NCBI GenBank assembly: GCA_024138025.1
Contig: JAMXBD010001038.1
Coordinates: forward strand, 372,001 to 436,000
DNA length: 64,000 nucleotides
Reading direction: 5' to 3'
Origin: Combretum micranthum
Taxonomy: Eukaryota > Streptophyta > Magnoliopsida > Myrtales > Combretaceae
Below are positions 1 to 11,769 of this stretch, one piece after another (within the stretch, counting starts at the first letter, position 1; the number at the start of each line of letters is the position of its first letter). Below the pieces are notes generated by a model that was not told the DNA's origin, did not search any database, and saw nothing but the letters and a program-made list of their open reading frames with translations. The translations under genes and the position numbers were made by a program.

Positions 1-732
1 ATTGTTGTTACTGAGCTGAATAACTGATAAAGACCGACGTTTCGAGAGGGATGAGTCAATAGGACCTGATAAGGAACAGCCAGACATGCTCAACACCTGA
101 AGATTCTCCAGTGGAGAACTCGATAAAGCCTCGCACCATTCCACTCCACTAGCAGATATGTTGACACCATCTAGATACAATTGTTTTAGCTCTGTGAACT
201 TCTCAACAAGCATCTTTAGATTTGGATTCTCAAGTTTCAAAGAAGTCAATCCTAGGGAACCGAATGTTGACAAATCAAGAACTTGTAGCCTTGTCAACCG
301 AGACATCTCAGCAGGAACCTGCCCGGTGAAACCACAATTGGATAGATTCAGATTCACTCGTTTGCTGAGATTACCAAATCCAGCTGGAATACCAGAAGAC
401 TTGAAATTATTATATGCCAAATTGAGTTTCTTAAGATACTGCAACCGGAACAGATTCGATGAACGGTTGATACGAGTGATTGATTCGCTGCTGAGTTCCA
501 AACCAACAACCTGTCCGTTTTTGCATTCAACACCAGCCCAAGAGCTAGAATTCTGAACCCATGTCACCAGTTTAGTGGACAGAGTCTCATCAAAACGGAG
601 GCTGTTCTTCAAATCAAGCAAGAGAGTTTTTTGGTCCATTGGACATTGCCCAGAAACCAAAATTTTGTGTGCGCCCAAGAAACTGGAATATAAAACAATA
701 AAAACAGGCCATATAATCAAGGAATGTCTCAT
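1..732 (-). CDS. LRR receptor-like protein, N-terminal part (Ve1/EIX-type RLP), 3' end outside window
   Basis: The minus strand is open from an ATG at 732 to the window edge: 244 codons without a stop, so only the N-terminal part of a gene that normally encodes about 1000 residues is visible. Residues 1-29 look like a signal peptide (hydrophobic IIWPVFIVLY core, ending near VSGQC). Residues 30-80 are the LRR N-terminal cap (QCPMDQKTLLLDLKNSL, later SSWAGVEC). From about residue 90 plant extracellular LRRs follow (LQYLKKLNLAYNNF, VNLNLSNCGFTGQVP, LTRLQVLDLS, ELKQLYLDGVNIS). The island WCEALSSSPLENLQVLSMSG is typical of the Verticillium-resistance (Ve1/Ve2) class. Such proteins sit in the plasma membrane and sense apoplastic microbial ligands together with SOBIR1-type kinases; this is family knowledge. 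The cap lacks the usual Cys-Cys pair before the Trp. No intron is seen, which fits the family. Whether the gene is intact downstream cannot be judged. Confidence 0.87.
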   Translation of the reverse strand, partial: MRHSLIIWPVFIVLYSSFLGAHKILVSGQCPMDQKTLLLDLKNSLRFDETLSTKLVTWVQNSSSWAGVECKNGQVVGLELSSESITRINRSSNLFRLQYLKKLNLAYNNFKSSGIPAGFGNLSKRVNLNLSNCGFTGQVPAEMSRLTRLQVLDLSTFGSLGLTSLKLENPNLKMLVEKFTELKQLYLDGVNISASGVEWCEALSSSPLENLQVLSMSGCSLSGPIDSSLSKRRSLSVIQLSNNN

Positions 733-913
733 TGGAAGTGCTAAGAAGATCTGAGGTTGTTAATAAGCAGTCATACAAGTAAGTAAACAAAATTATTTAA
801 ACAAGCTATATCTATTTTTATCTTCTCTTAGTATACTAATGCTACCACTTTACAAGCACAAGCAAGGTAACGAAATTAAGAGGAATAACTCACTCGTCCA
901 TTTCGCGATCTTC

Positions 914-960
914 TTAGTCGTAGTAATCCTTAGGAAAGGTAATCTCGCATCTTTTGTCAC
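914..960 (-). other. Conserved terminal mini-exon of LTR A1
   Basis: On the minus strand a pyrimidine-rich stretch ending TTTTGTCTAG is followed by a short open frame (GDKRCEITFPKDYYD, then TAA). It corresponds to GDERYEVTYPDYYD in A2 and GNKKYETPFLEDYYN in A3, always with the stop at the same place. Seen directly; translation is not shown. Confidence 0.5.
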
Positions 961-2714
961 CTAGACAAAAGAAATACCCGGGATGAGTATTTGTAGAAAT
1001 TCTACTTAATCTTTCTAATTCTATTTCACTATGTCCGTCAAATTCGTATATAATGAAATTCCAATTTTAAAATGGCCATAACTTGCTCATTTTAACTCGG
1101 AATTTCCATATAATATACCGTTTTCTACCTATTTGAAAAGATCTATCCATTTCTAAGGTTATCTTTATATATAAGGTCATTTAGGCTCCGAAAACGTTGG
1201 GTACAAATTTAAAACGAATTTTTTTAGATTTTGCAAAGCCATTTTCTAACTCAATCTTTATTTTGAAGAAATATCTTGTAACAATATATATATATATATA
1301 TATATAAATGTATTTTTCTATAAATACTTTAAGTATATAGATAAGCTCACTTTATATGCAAAAATTCTAATGGTAGTGTCTCAACAATTTATTTCATAAA
1401 ACAATTCATTTTGAGTTGTTAAAACATTAACTTTGATAATTTTTTTTCAAGTATTTGAAGAAACTTTATATTTTCCTAGGTTTATAAATTTTATTTTCTT
1501 CATTCTTTTTCCAAAACAAGTAAATTTTTTCTTTAACCTTAGTTTTCATAAATTTTACTTCTAGTGATTAAAAATCAAATTTATCAAAAGTATATTAAGT
1601 TGTTGAAAACCTCTTTATGAATTTGTATGTTAGAATGGTTCGTGAGTCTTGTCTCTATTATTTTAAAATATAAGTTTTTGTTTTCTAAAACTTGTTCTTT
1701 TATTTGAAAAGAATCATTTTATTGGTAAAATCATTTGTTTCTAATCTTATCTTGTTTATATTATTTGAAAATAAGTCTTTTCTTTAGGGACTTGAAAATC
1801 ATTATTTTCCTAAGTGGGTTTGTAACTTTATAGGTTAATTTTATCTTAACTATGAAAACTAGTTGTTTCTTGGTTTTGTCATGGAGTTTAAAAGAGTTTA
1901 AATTTTAAGCTTTTTTACAAAAACTTTTAATATTAACAAATTATTCTACTAAAACTTAGGTTCCATAATATATAAAGAAAATATTTATTTCTTATGTTTC
2001 CTTGGTAATCTATCTTTATTATTTAAGAAAACATTGAGAAAACTTTATTTCTATGTTGTTGATAATAACTTCATGATTTTGTGATAAATTACATAATCGA
2101 AAATCTAGTTTTGAGTTCCTTTAATAAAATAAGATTCTATTTTTAGATTAGTTGAGACATTAACATTATGTAGATGCAAGTATCATGAGCATATAAAATA
2201 ATAAGAACATAAGAAAATACTAGAAACTAATGATAAGTAAGAAAACAAAATATCAAGTATTAAGATCCTTAGCTTCATCAAGGTATCCCGGTCAAGTATT
2301 GGGAGCTTTAGCTTCATCAAGGCAACCCGGGACTAAGAATGGACTAGTCCCAAAAGAAAAGAAAATTGTTTTGACTTGACATGGACAAGTCTAAGACTAG
2401 AAAGACTAGTCTTAATAAATTGCATAAAACAAGTAAATAAATAAATTGCAAGACATGAAAAATAAATAAATAACAAATGAGCTTATATGCTCTAAATAAA
2501 TATATATACATATTATACATAATAATATATAAGTTAGATTAGAAACAAATGATAACATAGTAATAACAACATAATATTAACATAAAGCAAAGAATTAGAA
2601 ACATGAATAAAACAAAACATGAATAAATTGTTACTTCTTTAACTCTCATGAGTTAAGAAACTAACTAAACTCATGTTAAGTTGTATGAACATGATAAAGA
2701 ATATAGGTAGAATT

Positions 2715-2725
2715 TTTTACTTAAG
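2715..2725 (-). other. Predicted 5' splice site in LTR A1
   Basis: The minus strand reads CCTTAAGTAAAAAATT about 180 bp downstream of the TATA box. The equivalent sites are CTTTAG|GTAAAG in A2 (near 11547) and CCTTAG|GTAAAA in A3 (near 43603). The site is weaker in A1 (AA|GTAAAA). Confidence 0.45.
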
Positions 2726-2903
2726 GTTTTATGAAAGGTTTGAAAAGAGATGAATGGGTTTTGTGTTTGATTTTCTTCTTGAAGAGTAGAAATGGGTAGA
2801 GAGTATTTTGAGAGAGAATGGTTGGAGAGAGGATTTGAGAGAGTAGTTGGGTAGAGTTTTGTTATGTAAAATGAGTGTGTGAAAAAATGAAGAAGGAATG
2901 GGG

Positions 2904-2912
2904 TATTTATAG
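2904..2912 (-). promoter_or_regulatory. TATA box of LTR A1
   Basis: The minus strand reads CTATAAATA followed by CCCCATTCC. The same box at the same LTR position occurs in A2 and A3, so it is the likely core promoter of the family. Transcription would run leftward, toward the RLP gene. Confidence 0.6.
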
Positions 2913-4075
2913 AATTTTTGGAGTGAATTTTTGATGTAATAAAATAAATTGAAAAAATAATAATAATAAGACAGGGAGAGTGATGGTCGGTGCCTAAGAA
3001 AGAGAGAGGGAGTGTATTTTGTTTTATTTTTGTAATTTTTTTTTTGTAAAGAAAAGAAATAAAGTGTAAAGTTTGATGTGAATAAAGTCGTATTGGTAAT
3101 GTAAAAAGTAAGAAAATAGGTATATAGGTAGTAAGAATAGGTAGTAAGAAAAAATAGAGATAGAGGAATAGTAATAAATAGTAGGAATAGTACTATGAAT
3201 AGTAGACTAGACATATAAAATACCGGTAGTAATAAAAATATGTGTAAACGAGCTATATCTATAATTTTTAGCTATCGAAAAATTCTAAAACTGATATTTT
3301 TGAAATCATTGTTTAATTATGAGTCTTCAGGTGTTAATGAAATATTTTTAATATTCCAAGCTCCGGGACATGCTTTTCGAGAACTGATCCCGTTTGAGTC
3401 CGAATGACACTCGAAATTCAAGAATCTGATATTATTATGTTACCCTATATTATTACAAACTATTTGAAGCCATTAACTTAATTTCGTTTTCTAGGGTTTG
3501 AGAATGCGGGATTGCCGGATCTTAAATACTAGGGTTTGTTATAAGTTTTGTTGACTTTTAAGGTTCCGGTTTGACTTCCGATTTTGTTGAGTTATTCGTA
3601 AGATCATATAATTTTTGAGTTTTGACCGTTTTATATTTTTATCTCGATATCTATGGTTTATCTTATTTTATTTGTGATTATTTAATAGTTTTTAGTTCTC
3701 GGGATCGTTTAACCGAGTCTAGGGTTATGAGTTGACTCATTTGACTTTTTGTGAAATTGAAGTTTCTTATTCTAAAATTCACGAGGGTTTTAAGACCTTA
3801 GCATTTCGTTGTTTGAGTGTTTATTTGAATATATCGTTTTGATTTGCGTTTTAGAATCGGATAAGTGATTTGACTAATGTACGGATGTTGATTCAACCGA
3901 TAGTTGGATTTTTATATTTTGTTTTAAGGGTTATTGTTTTCTCAAGACTAAGAATTTTTGTGTTCGACTTGATTAGAATTTGGTTTTAACTTGAGTCGAT
4001 TTTCAGGATTTCAATTTTAATATTAGATTTCTAGGATTATTTTTTATGAATTATGAAAATTTTCGAGGGTTTACA

Positions 4076-5595
4076 ATGTGGGATGAAAATTTTTGTTAAA
4101 GCTCAAAATAAATTAATTGGAAATGTTATAGAAAATGGGCCTTTAAAAATAGAAGAAAAAGATTACAATGAAGAGACTGAACAAAAAAATAGATTTAAAT
4201 AAATTGATATGCATATTTTTACATTATGGTTTAAAGGAAAGCGATTTCAATAGAAAATGTATATGTTAATTCTACTAAAGAGATATAGATGAACTGGAAA
4301 AGAATTATAAAAGAACTTCTAGAGTTCGAGTTACAAAAATAAGTTTTCTATGTGATTAATTCGAAAATTTCAAAATACTTCCCAATGAATCTATAGATGA
4401 AATGCATAACAGATTCATTAATATCATAAACCTCTTAAGTGTATTTGGGATAACTTTCTAACTTAAAAATAAATTTTAAACTTCTTAGGTCACTACTCAA
4501 GGATTGGAAAGTTAAAAGAATTGCCATAGGATAAGCACAAGACTTAAGTGCTATGAGCAAGGAAGAACTCCTTGGAATGCTCAAAATGCATAAGCTCTTC
4601 AAAAAGCAAGGAGAGGAATCTAAAAAGAAAGCTATCATGTTAAAAGCCACAAATCAAGATTCTAGTGATGATGAAGATGAAAATGAGGAACTTGTCTTGA
4701 TGGCTAAAAAGCTTAAGAAGTTCATGAGGCCAAAAAACAAGACAAAGAGAGCGGATAATGACAGTAGCTCATCAAGATACAAACAGAAGGATATGATAAC
4801 ATGTTATAAATATCATAAGCTAGGACGCATCCAACAATATTGTCCACTACTCAAAAAGGCATCCAAAGGATCTAGGAAAGAAGCACTTATCGCCACTTAG
4901 AGTGATGATGGCTCAAGTGACTCAAATGAGGATCTGTGCTTCATGGCACTAGATGACGAGATAAATTCCCCTCTTCTCTTTCTTATACTGAGTTGTATGT
5001 GAGGTGTGATAAAGTATACTGTAAGTTAACTATAGTAGAGAAAAAGAACAACATGCTTAAATCTTTAATGATGAAGTAGGAGAAGAGCTAGAAAATTTTT
5101 AAACTAAGCATGAGAAGATTAAATTAGAAAATAATAAACTGTATGATGGAATAAATATATTAAAATTAGAAAATGAAAAGATGAACAATAAGTATAAGAA
5201 GTTGAAAAGAAAAAATAATGAATTGAAGGAAATTAATGAAAAATTAACAATTAAAAATGACTTGCTAGATATTGAAGTTAAAACATTAAATAATAATGAT
5301 GATGTTACAAGTGCTGGTAGTATTAGTGATGAAATCTTAAAAGAGCTAAAAGAATTAAAAATGAAATATAATGTTATAAGTAGCTTAGATGATTCAAAGA
5401 AAAACTATAGCTAAATTTACAAATGGTAAAAAGAATTTGAACACACTTCTTGGAAATCAAAGGTGTGATTCAAATGAAGATAGAATTGGCTATAGTAGAA
5501 AAGGTAGTTGCAAGTCCCATAAAACTCGATTTGTAAAAGCCATTCATGGGACAAGCAATTACTGTGGCAAATCTAGTCATATTGCTATGCAATAG
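4076..5595 (+). pseudogene. gag of SIRE-like copia element (broken)
   Basis: Gag remnants appear in shifting frames: ILTLWFKRKAISIENVY and DEMHNRFINIINLLS from the capsid-like part, then a longer open stretch at 4553-4900 (MSKEELLGMLKMHKLFKKQG, an acidic patch, basic KKLKKFMRPKNKTKRA). The zinc knuckle survives only as CYKYHKLGRIQQYC near 4803-4845: the second Cys and the His of the CCHC motif are lost. Positions 5181-5414 encode a Lys/Glu/Asn-rich heptad-like coiled coil (KKLKRKNNELKEINEKLTIK), usual for SIRE gag. Several stops and frameshifts exclude function. The N-terminus is cut off at the LTR A1 border. Confidence 0.75.
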
Positions 5596-5699
5596 GAAAA
5601 ACAATACATTTGACTCATTGAAGCAAGCTGGTTTGGGTTCCTAAGAGAGAGGTTCTTGTTCCACCTAACTGAAGAGAACCCAAACTCAAATGGATACCA

Positions 5700-6096
5700 A
5701 GGAAGTAATGTTCTATTTTTGTAGGGATCTTCAAGTGGGAACAACAAATGATTCTTGGACAGTAGCTGCACTAGACATATGATTGGAGATGCATCCAAGT
5801 TCACATCTCTAAACTTGAAAAATCAAGGGAGTGTTACCTTTGGATATAATCAAAAATCAACCATTCTTGGTGAAGGTAACATTCTTATAAACAAAAAGTT
5901 AATTATTAAAAATGTATTACTTGTTAATGATCGAAAACATAATCTTTTTAGTGTAAGTCAATTATGTGATAATAGTTTTAAAGTAACATTTCTTGCCAAC
6001 AATTGCTCTATTGAAAAAATTGACAATAACCAAGTGCATATTGAAGAATATACACAAAAAAATATTTACAAAATCAATTTAGATGATTTTAAATAA
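5700..6096 (+). pseudogene. aspartic protease and GAG-pre-integrase region of SIRE-like copia
   Basis: The frame at 5755-6096 reads DSSCTRHMIGDASKFTSL, where copia proteases have D-S-G-C at the active site. The catalytic Gly is Ser here. Downstream are VLLVNDRKHNLFSVSQLCD and the typical beta-rich segment, and the frame ends with a stop at 6096. The protease would cleave the Gag-Pol polyprotein. With the altered active-site loop and the broken frames this copy is dead. Confidence 0.75.
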
Positions 6097-6120
6097 TCAA
6101 ATGAAACTTGTCTATACCCT

Positions 6121-6980
6121 AAAATGGCAATAGTTGCTTATGGCATAGAAAATTGGGATATCATAGCATGGATGTTATTTCAAAACTTGTTAAAAAAAAT
6201 TCTTGCCAAAGATTTATCAAAAATAAATTTTCAAAAAAATAAGATTTGTCAAGTATGTCAACAAAGAAAGAAAGCTAAGACTTTTTTTAAGTTTAAGGAT
6301 GTTGTTTCCACTACTAAGCCATTAGAATTATTGCGTATAAACTTATTTGGTCCTACTCAAACTTAACGTTTGGGAGGCAAGAAATATACCTTTGTTATTG
6401 TTGATAACTTCATTAGATATATATGGACTTTCTTCCTTGCATCTAAAAATGAAACAAATCATGTCTTTTTTAGATATTGCAAGAAAGTCCAAAATGAAAA
6501 AATGTCTTAACATTGTATCTATTCAAAGTGATCATGAGGGAGAATTTGAAAGTTATGAAATAGATGATTTTTGCAGTAAATATGGCATTGGATATACTTT
6601 TTCAGCATTAAAATTATACAAAATCATGTGGTCGAAAGGAAAACAGAACCTTAATTGAAATGGCTAGGACCATGTTGTGTGAAAACATTTTACTAAATAT
6701 TTTTGGGCTGAAGATGTAAATACACTTGCTATATATCAAATAGAGTTTTATAAACCATTTCAAGAAAACCTCTATGAGCTTTGGAAAGGAAAAAAGACCT
6801 AACATATCTTATTTTCATTATTTTGGCACTAAATGTTACATTATAAACAATAAAACAGAACAATTGGCTAATTGTACTAAAAGTGATAAGGAATCTCTAG
6901 GTTATTTTTTAACAAGTATGCATATAAATTATTTATATAAAGACATTAGTTGTAGAAGAAACTATAAATGTTGCTTTTGA
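6121..6980 (+). pseudogene. integrase of SIRE-like copia (broken)
   Basis: Fragments in three frames. NKICQVCQQRKKAKTFFKFK holds the Cys pair of the HHCC zinc domain, followed by STTKPLELLRINLFGPTQT, the start of the catalytic core. Then come KYTFVIVDNFIRYIWTFFL and IQSDHEGEFESYEIDDFC, where the usual D-H-G-G-E-F is changed, and YFHYFGTKCYIINNK near 6800. Several stops separate the pieces. The enzyme would insert cDNA into host DNA; this copy cannot. Confidence 0.7.
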
Positions 6981-7059
6981 TGATTCTTTGCCTTATTTAT
7001 GATCAAATGTTTGCGAATACTGTTTGTGCTATTTGAATCGTTTCTCTTGAAATAATAAT

Positions 7060-7870
7060 AAAGAAGATAAAATGCATAAATGGATGCTATGCATGAACCT
7101 ACTAATTATGATCTTCTTGAAGATGGAAATATGTAAGATCACATCTAAAAGATCTAATTTTGGTGAACCTTCCAATAGAGTACAAATAAGATCATCTTTA
7201 AAGAACATGAGTAATCTATTTTTCTATCACCAAATCGAGATTTGCTACATTAATAAATTTTACTTTTTTTTTCAAATGGATGTCAAAGTGCTTTCTTATA
7301 TAGTTTTATAAAAGAATAAGTCTATATAGAACAATCACCAGGTTTTGAGAAAAATGAATTCCCCATCATGTTTTAAATTAAACAAAACTATTTATAGTCT
7401 AAAGCAAGCTCATAAAGCTATGAAAGAAAGACTTAGTAGCTTCTTTAGAAACAATAGATTTTTCAGAGGAAAAATTAATACAACTCTGTTTATTAAAAAG
7501 CACAACTTAGACACATTGATTTTGCAAATCTATGTGGATGACATTGTGTTTGGAGCTACCGATATGTGTCTTATAAATGAATTTATTGAGTCCATGAAGA
7601 ATGAGTTTGAAATGAGCATGATAGGAGAACTCAATTATTTTATAGGTCTTCAAATAAAACAATCTAAACATGGTACATTCATCAACCAATCAAAATATAC
7701 AAGAGATTTGTTGTAAAAGTTTAAATGGATAATAGCAAAACAAGTCCTACATCTATGAGCATAAATGTAAAACTTGATAAAGATAAAAATGGGAAAAATG
7801 TGTATAAAAAAAGGCATTATAGAGGCATGATAGGTAGTTTGTTATATTTAACAGCTTTAGTATCATGTTC
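7060..7870 (+). pseudogene. reverse transcriptase of SIRE-like copia (broken)
   Basis: The open stretch 7345-7716 has KLNKTIYSLKQAHKAMKERL (normally an L-Y-G-L-K-Q-A-P-R-A-W motif), then the catalytic YVDDIVFGAT and ELNYFIGLQIKQ, followed by a stop. The match continues in another frame with YRGMIGSLLYLTA at about 7818-7860. The YVDD active site is intact but the thumb and flanks are broken. The upstream palm part is barely recognisable. Confidence 0.75.
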
Positions 7871-8585
7871 TTAGTGTGTGTATGCACATAATTTCATTAT
7901 TGTCCAAAGAATCATACTTGAGTGTAGCAAAAAGCATTTTCAAGTATCTTGGAGGCACGATTGAAATTGGCTTATGGTATCCACAGTTTACCTCTTTTGA
8001 TCTAATTACAAGTAAATCACAACGAAAGGTATCAACTTTTGGGGGGTAAGTTCATTTAAGATATCAGTGTTTCAACTAGTTCAAAAAAGGAATCAACGTT
8101 TGAGAATAAATTTATTTAAGGTAACAATATTTCAAGTGGTTAAAAAAAGGTATCAACGTTTTGCAAAGTGAGTCAAATAAGATATTAATACTTAACCATC
8201 AATGAAAACTTTAGAAACTTAATTGAAAACTAATCGAAACATTGATATCTTAATTGAACTTTATAGAACATTGATATCTCATTTTACCACTTTGTGAAAC
8301 GTTGATACATCTTTTTAACCACTTAAAACATTAATACATTAAATAAACTTATCCCTAAACGTTGATACTTTTGGTATAATTTACCCATCTAATTGGATAC
8401 TGCAATGCTAACTTTACTGGGTGCAAAGTAAATCGGAAAAGCACAAGCTACATATGCTACTTTCATGGAAATTTCCTAATATCTTAATAATCAAAGAAGC
8501 AAAATTCTATTGCACTTTCAACTGTTGAATCTGAGTATATAGCTACCGGTAGTTTTTGTGCACAAGTTTTATGGAATAAAACAAA
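7870..8585 (+). pseudogene. RNase H, 5' half, of SIRE-like copia, split by a MITE
   Basis: Short matches on both sides of the MITE: IFKYLGGTIEIGLWYPQFTS before it, then GYCNANFTGCKVNRKSTS near 8396-8450 (normally a G-Y-x-D-A-D-W-A-G pattern) and ALSTVESEYIATGSFCAQ near 8507-8565. The frame runs into the A2 LTR at 8590 and resumes at 12932. Confidence 0.75.
8008..8386 (+). mobile_element. MITE with long terminal inverted repeats in the RNase H region
   Basis: A 379-bp insert is flanked by the 8-bp direct repeat ATCTAATT (8000-8007 and 8387-8394); removing it and one repeat restores RNase H continuity. The ends are inverted repeats of about 50 bp: left AGTAAATCACAACGAAAGG, right (minus strand) GGGTAAATTATACCAAAAG, both followed by TATCAAC and GTAAGTT-like blocks. 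Inside are several direct and inverted copies of GGTATCAACGTTT. An 8-9 bp TSD with GGGTAAAT-type ends fits hAT or Mutator-derived MITEs. Strand is arbitrary. Confidence 0.8.
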
Positions 8586-9719
8586 CCTTGTGTCACGCCC
8601 CAGGGGTACCCTAAACGTGACAGTCCATCGTACACAATACTAAAGCCTAGGAATGACTACCTCAATCACGCAAAGGCTTCCATATCATGTACAAGGCGTA
8701 CATCACAACAAGGAACGCATCGGAGTAGCGCAATTTATATTGATAATAAATAAGTAACAAGGCAAAGAGAATACTTATCATAAAACATAAACATATTAAA
8801 TTACAATTCTTAGGGACATATCCCTCTATTGTCTTCAAATAAATATACATCACTAATCATATAAGTCATTACATATAAAGAACCTTACAAAATTACTTCA
8901 TCTTATGATTCCATTTCCTTCATAAAGCTTAACATCCTTCCATGACTTATTTAATGTCATGATCCTCAATTTAAGCCATGGGTATACTTGTTTCAACAAA
9001 ATCTATAGGGGTATAAGCTACAACTAGCTTAGTGAGATATTCCTTTTCATTCGCACCATATTTTCAAACAAGTTCATTTAGATTTTCACACATATGCTAT
9101 GCATACAATGCAACAATCACATGGTTACGCAAATATATATGGTTATCCGGAAACCATATATAGAACGGATTTACCCCTCCGTATCAAATGTTAGGGAATC
9201 GGGGTTGAAGATCCTCGACCTTCTACTACTAGTCCTCAGGTCCTCACCCACAGCGTTCGATTGGCTCGGCTCCGAACCTAGAGTCACTTTCCCGAGCGAT
9301 GTGGCTTCTCTAGGAAGGAACATGGCCCTTGTCACTGCACGACAACAACCAATCTAACTCTACACGTAGGAGTAGCAGCCTTCCGAAAAGATGTGACTCG
9401 ATGGATGCTATGCGTGAGCATTTTATTTTCTTAAGCCAAACCTTATTAAGGTTTATTAGGGGCGATCAATCAATTTGGCAATTAATAAGCAGTTCATACA
9501 GTAAGTAAACAAAATTATTTAAACAAGCAGTTGAAGTTGCGATATTCTTAATTCTCATTTCATGCATAAACATAGAATCACATATATACACATAATCCTC
9601 GAATGCCCCAAATATATATCCATTTTTATCTTTTTTAGTATACTAATGTACTACTTTACAAGCACAAGCAAGGTAACGAATTTAAGAGGAATAACTCACT
9701 CGTCCATTTCGCGATCTTC

Positions 9720-9763
9720 TTAGTCGTAGTAATCCGGGTAGGTAACCTCGTATCTTTCATCAC
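9720..9763 (-). other. Conserved terminal mini-exon of LTR A2
   Basis: Minus strand: 3' splice site TTTCTTTTGTCTAG, then an open frame reading GDERYEVTYPDYYD and TAA. It aligns with the A1 and A3 mini-exons, with changes concentrated in the middle and the DYY end kept. Confidence 0.55.
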
Positions 9764-11760
9764 CTAGACAAAAGAAATACCCGGGATAAGTATTTCATAG
9801 AAATTCTACTTGAATTTTCTAATTCTATTTCACTATGTCCGTCAAAATTCGTATAGAATGAAATTCCAATTTAAAATGGCCATAACTTGCTCATTTTAAC
9901 TCGGAATTTCGCATATAATATACCGTTTTCTACCTATTCGAAAAGATCTATCCATTTCTAAGGTTATCTTTGTCATATAAGGTCATTTGGGTTCCGAAAA
10001 CGTTAGGTACAGATTTAAAACGAATTTTTCTAGATTTTTGCAAAACCATCTTCTAACTCAATCTTCATTTTAAAGAAAATCCTTTCGTAACAATAAATAT
10101 AAATATATATACATATTTGATAAATACTTTGAGTATATAGGTAAGCTCACTTTATATGCAAAAATTCTAATGGTAGTGTCTCAACAATTTATTTCATAAA
10201 ATAATTCATTTTGAGTTGTTAAAACTTTAACTTTGATAATTTCTTTTCAAGTATTTGAAGAAATTTTATATTTTCCTAGGTTGCTATAAATGATATATTC
10301 TTATTTTATTTTCTTCATTCTTTTTCCAAAAACAAGTAAATTTTCTTTTAACCTTAGTCTTTCATAAGTTTTACTTCTAGTGATAAAAGATCAAATTTAT
10401 CAAAAGTGTATTAAGTTGTTGAAAACCTTTTTATATTTATAATGGTTTTAGAAAATGAGTCTTGTCTTCTTATATTTATTAATATAAGTTTTTGTTTTCT
10501 AAAACTTGTTCTTTTATTTCCTTTGAAAAGAATTTTCTTTATTGATAAAACCCTTTGTTTTTAATCCTATCTTGTTTATATTATTTGATAACAAGTTCTT
10601 TCTTTAGAAATTTGAAAATCATTATTTTCCTAAGTGGGTTTATAACTTTATAGGTTGAATTCATCTTAACTTTGAAAACTATTTGTTTCTTAGCTTTCTT
10701 ATGGAGTGAAAAAGAGTTTAAATCTTAAGCTTTTTGTAAAATTTTGAATTTTAACAAATTATTTTACTAAAACTTAGGTTACCATAATATACAAAGAAAA
10801 TATTTATTCCTTATATTTCTTTGGTAAAGTTATCTTTGTTATTTGAGAAAGACTTGAGAAAACTTGTATTACTTTATTTTTATGTAGTTGATAATAACTT
10901 CATTATTTTGTGACAAATCACATAATCGAAAATCTAGTTTTGAGTTCCTTTAATAAAATAAAATCTACTTTCAAATTAGTTGAGACAATATCATTATGTA
11001 GATGCAAGTATTATGAGCATGTAAAATAATAAGAACATAAGAAAATACTAGAAACAAATAATAAGCAAGAAAATAAAATATAAGTATTGGGAACCTTATA
11101 TTCATCAAGGTATCCCAGTTAAGTATTGGGAGCCTTAGCTTCATCAAGGCATCCCGGGACTAAGAATGGACTAGTCCCAAAAGATTAAAGAAAATAAATA
11201 AAAGGATTGTTTTGACTTGATATGGACAAGTCTAATACTAGAAAGACTAGTCTTAATAACAACATGAAATAAATAAATTGCATAACTTGAAAGTAAATAA
11301 ATAACAAATGAGCTTATATGCTCTAAATAAATATATAAATAATATACATAATACTTTATATAAGTTAGATTAGAAGCAAATAATAACAATAATAATAACA
11401 ACATAATAAAATAGGAAGCTTATGTACAAGAACAAAACATGAACATGTTGTTACTTTTACTACTCATATGAGTTTCAAAACAATACCATAGTCATGTTAA
11501 GTTACATGACATGAGTGAATAAATAGTTTGAAGAAATCTTTACCTAAAGTGTGTAAGTGGTATGAAGATGGTAGATGAAATGGGTATTATGGGAGTAGTG
11601 ATATGTGGTAGAAGGTTCATGTATAAGGAATGAGTTTTGTGGAAAATTGGTTTAAGAGAGTTTTTGTAGAGAGAACTCTTGAAGAGAAGATTTGTGGAGA
11701 GATTTTGAGAGAGTTTTGGTACTGAAATGAATTGTGTGAAAGAATGAAGGAGGAAGGGAG

Positions 11761-11769
11761 TATTTATAG
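11761..11769 (-). promoter_or_regulatory. TATA box of LTR A2
   Basis: CTATAAATA on the minus strand in the context TTCTATAAATACTCCC, at the same LTR position as in A1 and A3. The predicted 5' splice site (CTTTAG|GTAAAG) lies about 210 bp downstream. Confidence 0.6.

Larger units (their letters stand above)
760..4075 (-). mobile_element. LTR family A, copy A1 (3'-truncated LTR)
   Basis: Nearly collinear with A2 (8591-12931) from its inner boundary TTACA at 4075 down to about 760, where the match to A2 position 9482 stops. The first roughly 890 bp of A2 (the LTR 3' end in minus orientation) are missing, and about 85 bp are deleted near 808. On the minus strand the LTR begins TGTAAACCCTCG at 4075. 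The long LTR and the A2/A' ends (minus strand GGGGCGTGACA) resemble chromovirus (Tekay/Del-like) LTRs; the lineage is inferred. It abuts the 5' end of the RLP gene on one side and a decapitated SIRE-like copia element on the other. Confidence 0.85.

Noticed and set aside
158..556. 132-codon plus-strand open frame
   Set aside because: It is the antisense shadow of the RLP gene, whose LRR protein reads clearly on the minus strand.
2729..3214. 161-codon minus-strand frame rich in Phe, Tyr and Ser
   Set aside because: It lies in LTR A1 over the TATA box. The composition reflects AT-rich, T-biased DNA, and the frame is not kept in A2 or A3.
7507..7689. Minus-strand frame opposite the copia reverse transcriptase
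   Set aside because: It is a shadow of the plus-strand YVDD region.
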